Notes: a model not told the origin generated them from the sequence alone. DNA of 64,000 bases from Sporodiniella umbellata (GCA_025677835.1 JAIXMR010000038.1:1-64000), one strand, 5' to 3'; positions 33,651 to 46,957 are shown, numbered from the stretch's first letter. A program made the numbers and translations.

Positions 33651-35382
33651 TTAAACCCCAAAGTTGCGCTTTGTAAAGTATTCAGGACGAATTTGGGCAG
33701 TTGTGATCTGGGGGTAATAATCTATCTTTTCGCATTCTTTTTTAACGCACTTGACTACATGTCCAGCAGTTTCAATGCCCGAAAACCAAGCGCCTTGTAA
33801 AAATCCATAGTATCTACTTGAGAGTGCTTCACCAGCAAAGAATAGACGGTTCAATAAAGGAGCCTTTATATTTTGGTGATGTTGATAAAGTTCTCCAATT
33901 GGCCAGTTTGAATAACTTCCTCTGAAAAGAGGGTTAGAGTGCCAGCGAGGGAACATGAAATCAGTGGGCTCAGGGATGTCATCACCATACATCTTTCGAA
34001 GGGCATCCATCCCTATTTTCTTTACTTCTTCATCTGTCATTCTCTCGATTTCTTTAGACATGTCTTGGGTAACAGTAGCAAAGATGATGTTGGTCGATGT
34101 ATTTTTTGGCAAAAAGCCTTTAGCAGTCAAGCTTTGCCAAACAGAAAAGTAACCTCTGCGGATAGGATTTGAGTAAAGGATAAACTGCTCATCATCCCAA
34201 AACTGTTTAGGAAAGTTAAAAAAGATCTTGGTGTATGTAGCCATATCAAACGCGTAAATTCCCTCCTTCTTCCATTTAGGCAACACAGGGCTCCATTCAA
34301 TATCTTTGTGTTGCATAACACCTATTCTGTACAATGATGAGGTTAAACGAAATTGCGTTGTTTTGTCATGTTTCCGGATTTTCTTACGAAAAAGTACTGA
34401 TGGCGTATTCTGCATAAATTGTATCACCTTTGTCGGTGTGGACGACAACGCCATCTGTATTATACTCAATCTTGCGAATGGTGGAGTTTAACATTACGCG
34501 GGACTTTTTATGTTTAAATGCCTGTTTAGACTCCTCAATGAATGCGTACTTGAAGCCACTATAATAAAAAAAAAGGAAAGATGAACGGTTAGATACGTTG
34601 GAGAAATTAAACTAGAACAAGAGTGCTTACCGTTTGTCAATTACTAAATTATCTGCACCAGAGTTGGGACCAAAGCCTGTATAAGTCCAATTTTTATTTC
34701 GAGAAGAGTATATGGAAGACGATATCGCAGGATCCTCTCCCATTTCCCAATCCCACACGTAATACTCAATGTTATCGTCTAAGGCATCTTTGGCCTCCCA
34801 GCCTACAAGAGATAAAGCAGCTCTAGCACTCAAATCTGCTTGGTTTGTTCTAATTCTTTCAACTAGTAATAATTTTTTAAAGGAGGCCCATCTTTGTTTT
34901 GAACTTACAGGCTTCGAGCGAAACTTTGTCAACGGCCTTTTGGAACTTGACGTAGGCTTCCATACCGTCAATTTTTCCTTTGTCATCGTAAAATACTACG
35001 CTATCGCCCAATGTTTCTGCAGTATGAAGTTTGTATTTTTTGGCCAACTTGTTGATTGGATTTGTCCCTAGGCCTTGAACCCAGTTGCAACCTAATTCAA
35101 CACGGGTATTACCGAAGTCCTTGTTTTGAGCTCTGCCTATCGTTGCTACTGTTAGCCAAATGTATAATATATACATATATATTATATACCACCAAGCTCT
35201 TCTCTTGCCTCTACCATTGTAAAGTCATGTATGCCTTGTTTTGTCAACTCTAATGCAGCACTAATACCACTTACACCACCTCCCAAAATTGCTACCTTTG
35301 TTTTGTAAGTTTTTGCTTGAGTCAAGCCAGTAAAAGCTAGAAAAACGGCAGCAGCTAAATTAGCAGATAGACAGATCTTCAT
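33651..35382 (-). CDS. Secreted flavin-containing amine (polyamine) oxidase
   Basis: FAD-dependent oxidase of amines, probably polyamines. The start ATG at 35382 gives a classic signal peptide (MKICLSANLAAAVFLAFTGLTQA). The dinucleotide-binding motif VAILGGGVSGISAALEL follows, then VEAREELGGRAQ after splicing (exon 2 begins at 35136) and ELGCNWVQGLGTNPI. Further exons carry RVMLNSTIRKIEYNTDGVVV, the substrate domain with WKKEGIYAFDMATYTKIFF, and the FAD-binding C-terminus LFFAGEALSSRYYGFLQGAWFSGIETA. There are at least six minus exons. Substrate (spermine, spermidine or a monoamine) cannot be decided. The secretion signal suggests a cell-wall or extracellular role producing hydrogen peroxide and aldehyde. 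Confidence 0.9.
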
Positions 35383-38300
35383 TGCTTTGGGGATAAAGGA
35401 AAGCAAGAAAGTAATGTAAGAAAACGGATCTCCCCTAAACTTTTTATAGAGATTTGTAACTTTCTCAACTCCTTTTTAGGATAGTCTCAGGGATCCTGTA
35501 TTGTGACCACTGAGAATTAAAGATAGTGTGCAAACTTGCTCATACGGAATTCTGTACAATTCATTACAAACCTAATATACCAAAAAAGGTTGATCTCCAT
35601 TTATGCCTATTGGTTATGGTAGAGTTTATGTAAATAAACTGTTATGTATACAGCTGTCATGCACGTCAAACTTTTAATTAAAATAACCGCTCTTCATTAC
35701 TACTGTATTGTAAAGTCGCTATAAGATAGGCGGTAAGATAGGCGGTATTTTCTTTTCTACAAAAATGCCTATTAAAAAGTTTAAGTTTAAGAGCTTTGTA
35801 GAAGTTATGGAACGTGAATTTATAGTGCTCTAAGTGCTTAGAGTTATACCTACAATAGCTGCAAAAATATGGGACAACGTGATGTTGCCTGTTGTCAACA
35901 AAAAAAACTACGTATATATACAAATTTAAAAGTAAGGGATCAAGTTGCTCTGCTTCCTTTTCTATTTTTCGGCTATTTTGAACAATTTTATTTTCTTTTG
36001 GTAAAACAAAAGTTGTATCAATAAGAGCGTACTTATTTAAGATACTCTATACGGCTGTCAAAAATGATCTAAGCTTTTTTTAAGAACAACACCCTCAAGC
36101 CAAGAATCGATTTGTACACAAAGCGTATGTCTCTTTTGTTATTTTTGCTTAGGCAAAACTGTAGTAAGTATAACTCTTAAGAAAAACTTAATTCTACTAA
36201 ATCATCGTTTGATACATGTTTTTGTAGCGCATATTCTGATGTATAGATATTTAAACTTTAGGCTGTTTGGAGTCTCTAATTGTGTTTTATGATAGACTCG
36301 CTATATTACTCCTCCATTCCTTTTGGCATCGTCTTTGTCAAACAACTTGTAGAAATTCGTATTCAAATCAATACTTAGGTTATATTTTGTATAACCTAGT
36401 TAGGTCTGTTGTTTATTGGAGTTACCAACAAGTTTGACCTTAGGCAACGGTTCACAAAATAGGAAAAAGATACGACAGGGATGCTTTGCAGCTGTATACT
36501 TTTGTGATAGATCAAAAGATAGAGCATTTCTCTTTCTTCATGCATAAAAGAGAAATATTAAAGCAAACTGACTATTTTCTGCTAGTGATTAGTCATAATG
36601 TGGGTACTTGATATAGTGGGAATTTCTTGCACGAATCTAATCCAGGATAATTTCATTTTCCGAAAGGGGTTCAATATGTGTTACTCGAAATTGCCAAATT
36701 AAAAAAGAAAAAAGCAGCGTATTACAGCGTTTGCGGCTTAAAAAAGTCAAACGGTATTGCATAAAACTCCGAGTATTTCTCTAGAAAAACAAATGCTTTC
36801 TTTCATGAAAGAGTCTTATCCACAGCTTTGGTAGCTTAGACTTTAGTTAAGTGTGGCTATATTTTAATCATTACCACGGCAAAAAAAACTTTTTCGGTTA
36901 AGGACATGGAACTATTACAACCTATAGGTCAGGGCGTTTTGGCTGACATAGGCACTTCAAAAAACACCAAGAGGGCCTTTAAAAGTAAACGTGAAGATGG
37001 AAAGGCACTTTATTAGAATAACACAGATCGGTTCATTTGTGTTTTATAGTAATACAAGCGCTGAAATTAGCGGTTCCTAAAAACGCTCGTGATAAACACA
37101 TCAATCGCTAATAGTTTTGCTTGTGTAAGGTTGACAGCAAGCCTAAGGCGACGCTCAAATATCACGAGAAAAGGCTTTATTAGGTACTTGAGTTGTTCGA
37201 TGAGTATCGAAAAAGTGTCATTGTATCGGGTGAATCATACTGGATGAATCAACTGAGGTAAGAGAGCTTCTCTGAAGATCAAAAAATGTCATTAAAATAA
37301 ATATGATGGGTATTTTATTTAGACTGCCAAAATCCTGTAGCAGCTTGTCTTTGCCTTTAGGCTGTTCTTCTGTAATGTTGTTTCATTAGTAAATTTAACA
37401 TCGTTTGGACAAAAATAAATGAGAAAGAAACGGTACTATCTTGTGACAATCATCTCTTTCCCATCCTACCTTTCCTAATTTTATAATACCTTCCCTTTTG
37501 GCTTTTCTTCGACGAGAAGCTCCTTTATCGCAAGGTGTTTTTTCTCTCCTGTATGAAGCTGTAACAGCCTATAGATCGCTTGCAAAATCATGTCTACTCT
37601 GAGTGATTTTTACTATATCCGTGGCGTAGTGAAAACAAATAAAGCTCTTACTAAAACAAATAAAATAGGGCCCAAGTTATGTTGTCAACAAAAAAATAAA
37701 AAGATAGCGTCATGAGCTAGAGGTATGTTTGAACTTTTAGTTTAGGGCTATGAGTAGCCACCACTGTAAACTAGAACGTTTGCAACAAAACGCTACCGAA
37801 GCTTTTCTTCCTTGTTTTTAAACCTATGGAGTTTTTTTTTAAGTATCAAAAGATGCCTTTGCTTAATCGTCTAGATATATAACAACTAGAGTGGTTGCTT
37901 TGTGAATATAGGTTTTTTCAGCGACACTCAAAAGACTACATGCCACTAATTAAAGAAGAAATCAAGATACTTCATAAATAGGCAGTCTGAAGCTTTTGAC
38001 CGAAAAAACTTTAGAGAGATTACAAAAAAGCTTTAACGTCTTGTATAGCACTAATATTAATACTATTATGCAAATATTGTAGTACTTTTAAACCCAAGCA
38101 GAGCCTGGAAATATTTATGAAAGGTTTTTTTTCTCTTATTACTATTGTAATTAATAGTTTTGGAACGCTTTCATGAGATATAGGTGATCGTTTATCTACA
38201 ATACACTACTTCAATTTTCTTCGCTAAAGCAACCTCCCAGGTACTAAGCCTTGGGAAAAAATGGCTCATGTGCCGTGAGTATTTAATTACATACTGTTTA

Positions 38301-38652
38301 TCAAACAATATTACTGATATCACTTAATAAAATATCAACGTATGCGTGTTCATTTTCCTTTTGCTCAAAATTCGATATTGGTCAAAATATTAAGAAAGAC
38401 TACCGAGAGGACGAGAATGCAAAACAAAACGACTTTGCTGCGTGTTTGCATTTTTCTTTATCTGAGTCTGCGTTGTTGCTACAAAGAAATTCCATTATGA
38501 GCCCATTTGCAAAAAAAAAAAAAAAAAAAGTTGTTCCCAAATAGCGCTTTGATCAGGCTATAGTACACTACTACTGAAATTGCAAACAATATATATTAAT
38601 AACTAGGATGTAAAGGTATTCTTGGGACCCAAAGAATTATAACAAAGAAGAC
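35383..38652. other. 3.3-kb AT-rich gene desert
   Basis: Longest gap in the window. Every frame is short and none shows a domain or splice-consistent exon chain that I can recognise. A 12-bp tandem duplication (TAAGATAGGCGG, about 35722-35745) and a poly-A run at 38509-38529 are present. No tRNA fold seen. Confidence 0.55.
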
Positions 38653-41185
38653 TTATAGGGAGATCGTGTCCCCATAAACACTTGCATATTTGCCAAGAGC
38701 CCAAATTGTGAAAGAAAATTTGTAGTTGGGATATGAAATGGCACCTAAAAAAAAAAAGATGAGAAAGATCTCTGTATAAATCAATATAACTTACAGTTTT
38801 TGTTGAACACGCCTTCAATACCCTCTTGTAGCCATTCGCCATTGCTTTGTTGTCTACTCATAATTAACTCGATGCCGCGACGAATTGGGTCTTTATGGGG
38901 ATATTTGGCATCTAGAAGAGCCATAACAGCAAAAGCAGTATTGACAACTTGAGATTTTTCATGGTTGCAATAGACATGTGTTTCGCAGGATTTGTAACTT
39001 TCTCCCCAACCGCCATCCGCCATTTGATGCTGAATCAAAAATTCGCAGCCTTGTCTAGAACTATCAGAGTTGTCATAGTATTCCCCCATACTAGCCAAAC
39101 TTGCAAGTGCAAACATAGCAGCGTAGGTATAGCAAATAGCCCATGCACCATACCAAGATCCATCTTCTCCTTGAACATTTTTTATGTACTTAACACATCG
39201 TTTACATGTCTCATCAATTTCAGTTCTGCGATATTCAGGGTCTACTTTGATAAAGCTGCGGAGCCCAAGTAAAACAGCTGTGGTACATTCTGGATAGTCG
39301 TACTCAACCATGATATTACCAAACACTTCAGCAGGATTGAGGGCTTCTAAAAGAGGTGTTGCACGATTTTTTTCGTAGCTTGCATAGCCTCCTGTAGAGT
39401 TCTGCATGCCAAGAAGAATATCAACAGCGTCTCTAAACCGCTCAGTTTCAATCAAATTGGGTATTTCAGGTATACTTTGAATAAGTACAGACGCTTTAAT
39501 GGCCTCGGCAGTACAGTCTGTTACGGTGAAGCCTTGGCGTTTTGTACTAAAAGGCCAAGCGCCGTTAGAGGCCTGACGATTACAGATTTCTTTGTTCTTA
39601 GGATCTTTTCGAATCTGAAATAGAAGTAATGTAGTTAAAGCCTCATCATTTTTCTTATATAGTCATACAGATATGTCCTACCTGAGTCATATCAATAAAC
39701 TGCAATACTTTAATCATACTTTCTCGATATTCCGCATTTTTTGCTAGTCCTGCTTCAGAGCACGCTTGAGCAATAAATGTAGCATCCCAAAGCTGGCTCC
39801 CGTCTGTACCATTCATCATCATTCCTTCAGCGCCAAGCCAGAGAAAGTGGACGTTGCGTTTTACATGTTCTTTGAACTCAAATGAGTCTTTTCCATAGTG
39901 ATGGTAACAGACAAGCCAATTCATGGCTTTGTTGACAGGGCCAATATCTAGGTATGATGTGTTTTCATCTTCTAGACGGATTTGTTCGATAATTATTTTA
40001 AGACTGTAATCTCTCAGGAATGGAATCTTCTTTGCAAATGTTTCATGGTAAGTCAGGCCATCTATTAAAAAGTGGACTGTTAATTTCTTTTCTTTTTATC
40101 TTATGTGTATTTACAGTTGAGAACATCCATTAATTTAGTGTGAGGCATATAAAGATCGACATCCGCAACATTGTTTCGCTGACTGTCCCAATCAATCGTT
40201 TCATAAGGCTGAGTATAGAGCTCTTCTCTTAGCGACTGTGTAAAGTCGGTTAAAGGTGCAGTTATCCTGTGAGCATAAACATATCCCATAGGAAGGTAGA
40301 CCAGTCTGCAATGCACCCACCAGTTACCGGGATAAACTGGAAGCACTTTAGGTAGAGCCCTGTGTTTTTGATTTTTAATTTCTTGACTTTTTTTTTTCTT
40401 TTTTTTTTTTACCATAATTCAGGGGGAATAGGATTAACACCTTTCCAGTCATAAACACCCAAAGCAGCTAACCAAAATTTTCCCCAAGCTGGAATAGCAG
40501 TAGCACCACCATTTTTGTGAAGAACAACTCTGGCTTTAATTAAAGCAGGGTGATCCGCACCAAGACCAAGGATACGAAGAACAGTATAGTTCAGAGCAGT
40601 ACCAAATACTGTTGAAACGCCTTCGGTGTGAATTCCCCATCCACCGTCTTCCTTGCTAGCCCTATTAAGCAAATAGCGTATAATTTCAAGTCGTGTATGT
40701 TCAGGTACTGGAGTTCTCGTAATATAGTGTGTAATTATAAGGCCTGGAAGCAAGAACCTATATTTTGAATGTATGACTATTAGCTATTAAACATGTCGCG
40801 TTCTTTGTTCGTTTACATTGGTCCTCCATATTCTCCAGCCCAGTGTCCGTCTTCAGTTTGAAGGCGCTTATAAAACTCAAATCCGTTACGCGCTGCTTCT
40901 AAAGGAGTAGTTGCCTTTTTTTGTTCCGGCACATCCTATTGAAATAAGGGCAATTTAGACTATTGGCAAGATTTAAAGCTATCTAAATCTTACAAATGGA
41001 AGTCCCAAGTGATACTTTTCACAATCAGATTGCGGCCAAGCCTTGCGTTCTTCTTCTGTCTCAAGGTATTGCCAGATTTGTGCTCCCTCATCGATTTTTA
41101 ACCGCCAATGAGTAAAGTCAGTAAATTTAGGAGTGATCTCCAAGTTAAGAGTTGCTGAACTGTAATCTTCTTGTGCAACCTGCAT
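38653..41185 (-). CDS. ERG7: Oxidosqualene cyclase (lanosterol synthase)
   Basis: Cyclises 2,3-oxidosqualene to lanosterol at the ER/lipid droplet, the first cyclic step of ergosterol synthesis. About eight minus exons; clear ones are 41185-40994, 40935-40817, 40757-40413, one from about 40350, and the last at 38744-38653. The start gives [10 protein letters not shown] then [10 protein letters not shown]. Family motifs: [15 protein letters not shown] (QW-type repeat), [57 protein letters not shown], the catalytic VTDCTAEA (Asp proton donor, about 39510-39535), [24 protein letters not shown] and DGGWGE, ending [24 protein letters not shown]. Length is about 720-730 residues, as expected. The lanosterol product is inferred from the fungal context. 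Confidence 0.95.
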
Positions 41186-43580
41186 TTTGAGTGAAAAAGA
41201 AGGACGTAAAGAGCAAAAAAATAATGGGGTTATATGCAAGTAAAACGGCGACAAAGACCGACACATGTTTTTAAGCCAATCAAAATAGACGAAAGGTAAG
41301 TTGAAAAGTATAAAAACAACTTGGGGCCAGTACAATGCTTTTAATGCCTTAAAACTAGTTAACTTTGACTTGATATATGCAAAGTGTACTTCTTCTTCTA
41401 CAATAAGTTAAAAACTGAGACGGTTATAGGAAACATGAGAATTGAAGGAATATCATGTGAATTTTTTTCTTTTTTTTTTTGCAGTTGGAGAGTCTGTATA
41501 GAGCACCGAAAGAAAGCTAAGCAATATTTATTTATATATCGACTCTCAAACTTTTGTAGCTGAGCATTAGTTGCGAATTTAGGCCAGTATTTGTCGGTTC
41601 AAGGGTTTATAATTGTTAGTAGCAACTAGTATATCTACGGTAATTGTAAGTGTTCGCTTTTAGATGTTATGAATTTCTTTGAAGGGAGAGATTATCAAAA
41701 AAAAAAAAAGTATCAGACGCGTTATTTTTGATATCGAAACAAATCAGCAAAAGGCGTCCATGTATCACATGTAAGCAGCTTTTTACTGTGACTAAACACA
41801 GAATACAAACATGTTCAATTGTTTGTCTGCTTATTGAATAATATTCAAGGTAAAGTATGTAACCTGGGTTATTGTTGTAGTACAAACATCAAACAATACC
41901 AAGCACTTTGTTAGCAACACTCTTAAATATAAATGGGTTCCACATGTACAAGTCAAAACTTTATAAAGCTGCCCTTTAGCATATTCAATAGCTTAATTTA
42001 ATTTGAACAGAGAAAAATATAAGATTTTCTTAGTTTCTGTACTGATCATACTGATCGAGCACCAAACTACCAATATAGTTTCTCCTAATGAGTTTGAATT
42101 TCGTTGTAGTTCCAATGTTCATTTTCAACATATCGAAACTCAAAGAATGGTTTTAGAAGTACGAAATCAAATCTAAATCTACTATACAAGAAAAGGGCAA
42201 AAGAGGAGTTACTACAAGTTAACTTTTTGAATTAAAAAAAAAACAGTATTTTTAGCTGGTTTGATACATTTGTTTAAAAAACCTTATGTAAAATTTATTT
42301 TAATGTCAGAAGACGGTGTTTTAGAAAATACGATCCAAGGCACCCCACTATGTAAGCGGTCCATACGACTATTATTGAGCATTTTAGAATAAAAACAGCC
42401 TTTGAATGTATTATACAGTAGGTTTAGTAGCTAAAGCCTATTGCAGTCCAAGGTATTAAAAGCTCTTTAGGAAGTCAGTGTCAAATTACCGCTATAAACC
42501 CCTCTTTAATTAATTGTTTAAAATAACTTCGTGGTGTACTTTAGAAAGCTCATATCCATTGAATGAATCAAGACCTCTGCTAATACAGCTAGAGTAGCTA
42601 AGCCTTAGTTTTCAAATCAAATAGGCCGCGTCTTTTAAATTCAATATATTGTTATTTCTTATTGGGAGTCTAGTTTTTTGCTTTTTTGGAAACAAAAACT
42701 GGTGTTGTTCAATAAGACTTTCTTTATTTCACCATGAAAGAAGCTGGACGTATTAAAAACTAGGCTGTCTTTCAAAAGTAATAGAAAAGAAAAGAAAAAA
42801 CACATATAGAGAAAAAGCTTTACCACCGGACATCTCAATATGCCAAAATAGTGATGGATCGATATAAGACCTGCCGAAGCTTAAAAATGTTCTCTGTCTT
42901 TTTGTGTTGTACATATAGCGCTGTTTTTCCAGCCTTGGGAAAGGTGTTGATGGTGCTACCAAAGATTGGAGCCGTAGAAAAGAAAGCCAAGGTAAACCAT
43001 AGTACAACCACCGCACAATAGCATTTGAGAATATGTTAACTTAACTCTTCTGTCATCAAAAATACCTCCTCAAAGCTTAGAAGTTTGCGAAGCCGTTTTC
43101 TTGACTTTACGTCTCTGAAGTGTTGTAAAGTAATTTAAAACAAAAATACTATATATGCTGCTGCCTCTAGCTTCTCTTCCATTATTGGTTTTTTGTTAAA
43201 GTTGAAATTTGCCATTCCATCCTATAACGTTCTTTAGTGTCCTTGACTTGCTTTTTTTGAGCCCGTTCGTCTGAAAAGCGTGCCCCTCGCCTTTTTTTTT
43301 TTTTTTTCAGAAATAGTTTGTTAGCGCTACTCTCTAGGCTAAGCTATCTTCAGAACAATTGTCATATAGCATCTTGCTGTTTTAGTTAGCATATTACACT
43401 AGTGACACTAGAATATATTTGAATACACAAAGTATGTTGCTTTTTTTTTTCTAGCACACACTTGAAAAAAACTGCAATTTTTTTAAGATGTTACGTGATT
43501 ATTAAGTACCTTACTTTTTTTTTTTTAGAATTATTTTTTTCACACTCTTTTTTCCTCCATTTTTTTTTACGTTTAGATAG
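41186..43580. other. AT-rich spacer with one weak minus-strand gene candidate
   Basis: About 2.4 kb between ERG7 (minus) and the rhodanese gene (plus). Apart from the candidate at 42659-43140, I see no gene. Several T-runs precede the rhodanese start (43440-43570). Confidence 0.5.
42659..43140 (-). other. Possible small spliced gene, family unknown (weak)
   Basis: A minus-strand frame at 43039-42824 reads NIFSNAIVRWLYYGLPWLSF and then SFGRSYIDPSLFWHIEMSG, ending exactly at a GTAAAG donor. A 55-nt T-rich intron leads to an AG acceptor and a second in-phase exon, 42768-42659 (DSLVFNTSSFFHGEIKKVLL ... SKKLDSQ stop). A further upstream exon can be joined in phase via a GTAAAG donor near 43110. 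No initiator ATG or known domain was found. Two clean splice signals plus protein-like composition make it more than a random frame, but it remains unproven and could be a decayed gene. Confidence 0.3.
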
Positions 43581-44435
43581 ATGGGAATTATTAGTCTATC
43601 ACCTTTGGAGGTCAATAATATATTTAAAGCAAACATAAAAGGCTACTGCTTCATTGATTTGCGCGAACAAGAAGAAATCAAATCACAAGGGAAAATCAGA
43701 AACTTTATTAATGTACCTTTCGGTTTGATGCAAACTGACCCTGAACTATTTGAGAGGGTTTTTTCATGTTTGAAGAACGTCAAGGTAAGCATTTTTCATA
43801 TAGTTTTTGTTGTATTGAAAAGCTAAATTAAATTACTTCACTGTTTTCTTCAAACAAAGTTTGTGCTATCATGCCGTTCAGGCAGAAGAAGTTTGATAGT
43901 CTCTGAGTTTTTAATCAATTGCCTCAAATTACAGAGCGTTTACAATTTAAGTGGAGGGATTCTAGGTTGGATAAAAAGCAAATTGAACGTCGAACTTTTT
44001 CAAAATAACCATTCCCCATTGGTGATCGACTTCGGTTTGAAAACTTTTCTAGTTATCGACAGTAGTACTAGAGATTCAGTATTGGTTTGTATGTCCAGGG
44101 ATATTATAAGCTATGAGGTCGATATTGAAGCTTTTTCCAATGCTCATAATATAAATATCAAAAGCAGTATCCACATAGTTGAGGTAAGTAGCTCCTTTGA
44201 AAAAAAAATGGGGAAATTCAACTAGGGCTTTTTTGTTTAGACTTTAAATTTGCCTGTAAACCATCTCTTTTTGAGTGTTCCTTGCATTAAGATAGAAGAT
44301 TGTGTTGGCGAGGAATGGGTACTGGGCAATTCTATAAAGTGCAAAATAATTGCTAAAAAGGCAATAATAATCGGTGATTCTATATTTGGTGAGCACACTA
44401 TTGACAAGACACTTATCACCCGACACTATTTTTAA
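43581..44435 (+). CDS. Rhodanese-domain protein with degenerate metallo-beta-lactamase-like C-terminus
   Basis: Three exons, 43581-43784, 43860-44183 and 44241-44435, all joined in phase 0, giving 240 residues. Residues 1-115 form a rhodanese domain: YCFIDLREQEEIKSQGKI, INVPFGLM, then the active loop FVLSCRSGRRS with the catalytic Cys and a standard six-residue anion-binding loop, and YNLSGGILGWI. The C-terminal half, FLVIDSSTRDSVLV ... VGEEWVLGNSIKCKIIA ... AIIIGDSIFGEHTI, looks like the start, middle strand pair and GD-strand of an MBL fold such as the persulfide dioxygenase half of rhodanese fusions. However, it has no HxHxDH metal motif and is much too short. Rhodanese activity (sulfur transfer) is plausible; the MBL relation is my inference. 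Confidence 0.8.
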
Positions 44436-45205
44436 AGTATCATTTTCGGTTTTGGTTCCTTTTTTTTCAAAAAAAAAAGAAGAGGCGCAGGGCTACAGCC
44501 AAATGCATAAAATGCTATTTCAAATGCACCATGTGAAATATAAACAAATTTTGGTCCAAATTCTTGCAAAGTAAACATACAAATATCTGTAGTTGTATAT
44601 TGAAGAAAGATTGTTTCTAAAAAATCTCTATAAAAACAATTAAATAGGGAAACAGTATTTTGCTTTTCTGCTCAATCTATATAAACGCAGGCGCCATATC
44701 TTGCGAATTAGTGCAAACATAAGGCTGCACCTCCTTAGGCCTAAAAAAAAAGGAGCACGCGTTATACTAAATAGCTGACTGCTGCTATTTAACTATTAGG
44801 AGATGTATTGATTATTTCTCCCTGAATTTTTTCTCTTTTTTTGTCACGAATACCCTAATTGACGTTTCTCCATTCTCAAATCTATTATAAAAAGAAAAGC
44901 TTTGCGTGATTTTTTTGCTTTTTATAGTGGCCGTAAAGGGCGAAAACAAAAATAGGGAAGCAGCAGATAAACTTTACGTCAAAGCATATTATTCAAAGGT
45001 TTACGGCTTTCTTTTTTCTTTTTCTTTTTTTTTATTTGTTTGCTTTTTTTTTTCTTATCTCTTAATTAGCTTTTTATCAACAAGAGAAGTGGTTTTAAAA
45101 AAGATAAAAGTAATTAAATAGTGTTTCTTTTGTCTTTTTTAATTTCAGCTTTGCGCGATCGACATTTAAGTCAATTGTTTGGCCCCATAAAAGTTTTCAT
45201 ACATA
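44436..45205. other. Spacer upstream of the formin gene
   Basis: About 770 nt, T-rich toward the formin start. The lysine-rich frame at 44906-45121 has no support. It may contain a 5' UTR intron, but none can be proven. Confidence 0.5.
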
Positions 45206-46957
45206 ATGGATGAAAAATCTAATGCATCTATAGTCCTGCAAAAAAAAACGACTGGAACTTCGAAAGAAATTTCTAATACTATTATCAAAAAATCTCTATC
45301 ATCGCCAGCAGCCGATCCAATTTCTGCGCAAAGACAAATGAAACAAGAAAACTCTGAGCCCACAAGAAGACACTCAGCTAACAAAATATTGACTACAGCA
45401 GCTTCAAAGCCATCGGCTAATATAAAAAAAAGGAGCAGCAAAGGCGCTTTTGAAAAAAATAGTTTGGATTCAGTAGTCAAATCTCCACCCACGCCCAAAC
45501 CACAGCTAACAGGAGATCGTTTCAACACAAAATACACAGCGCCTTCCATATTCGCCAAAAACTTACTTCCATCTTGGCTGGCCAAAAGCCACTCTAATTC
45601 AGCCCTTTCTACTTTAAAAAAGAGCTCAAGCATTGCATCTATAAACAAGTCAAATAATACAACAAACACTATAAAAAACGATCAAAAAGACCACAGCATA
45701 TCACCTAGTTGCTCGGTAATTTCAGTGAATGATGATATAGAAAACGCGTACAAAGATGATGTTAACTTACTTGAAAAATTCGAGGTTTTTCTTGTGAGTG
45801 TATAAAAAAAAGTGTATATTACGATATATAAATTGATATGTTTCAACGGTTTGTCTTTAGAATGAACTCCATATGAAAGAATCCCAAAAAGAAAAACTTC
45901 GACAATTGCCCTCTAGCCGAAAACTTTATCTAGTTCAACAGAATAACCAAATGAAACAGAAAAGAAGTTTTTCAAAGATGAACGCGTCTATAACAAACTC
46001 AAACTCTTTTATCCAACAGTCAAAAACAACAAAACACAAGTCTGCAGTTACGAAAAGCGAGACCTCTTCTCGAATATTCTCTGACCATTCCTCTAATATC
46101 GAGCAAACCTTAGACTCCGATCTCTGCCGTGATGTTCCAGGCAAGTTAGACGATATTATACCAATCTCTATGGAGAATGAAACCGAAAAGGAGAAAATTT
46201 TTACCTTTTTATTACCTAAAAAAAAAGGAGAAGCTCATAAGCAACAGATGAGAAAACCTTCTTTGGAAAAAAGTATGTCTTCGTTGGATGTTAAAATTGA
46301 GCTTAGAAATGCAGAGATAAAAAACGGAAGAGCCGCAACCTATAAATTTGCTAGAAAAAACCTTCATAACTTTGATAGCACAAGATCCAAGGTGGGGTCT
46401 ATGGTCTTAGAGTTTGATGCACTAGCATATAAGCAGGAAAATGCAACTTCCGATTCATCGGCTGCTTGGCTCTTGCTTGAAAACAAGTCGCTTACTAGTA
46501 CACCTACTAGAAATAACAACAACCAGCGCCCTTCTTTAAATAATTTGTTTACAAAAACTAACAAAGAATCGGTTTCTTCTTCACTTATATCCAGTAGTTA
46601 TGCATATCAAAGTTTAACACGTAAAGAGGCTTCTCAAGTTACCTCAATAATATCCACTGAAGAAAAAGGTAGACGTGGAAAAGAAAGAGACAGCCCTTAC
46701 ACATATGTAGAAAAACTACGAAACAGGTAAATTTTACAAAAAAAAACTCTTTTAGTTTCATTAATGACTTAAATTGTTCTATTCTTTCTCAAAAGAAATA
46801 TAGCAACAGATATTTTGACAAAACATGTGGCATCTTTGAGTATTTTATTAGCTTCTGAAAGCGAACCTTGGATCAATGAGTTTCTTTCAAGAAGACATGA
46901 TGGAATTAATGCTTTAGAAACAGTCTTTGAAAGAATGATTGAAAAAAGACCAAGGTT

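Noticed and set aside
35678..35923. 81-codon minus-strand frame in the gene desert
   Set aside because: Aromatic- and His-rich composition typical of random AT-rich frames; no domain, splice chain or credible start context.
11724..41185. ERG20 and ERG7 (with PTAR1) as a sterol/isoprenoid gene cluster
   Set aside because: They lie about 26 kb apart with unrelated genes between and on separate promoters. Sterol genes are not clustered in fungi, so this is chance.
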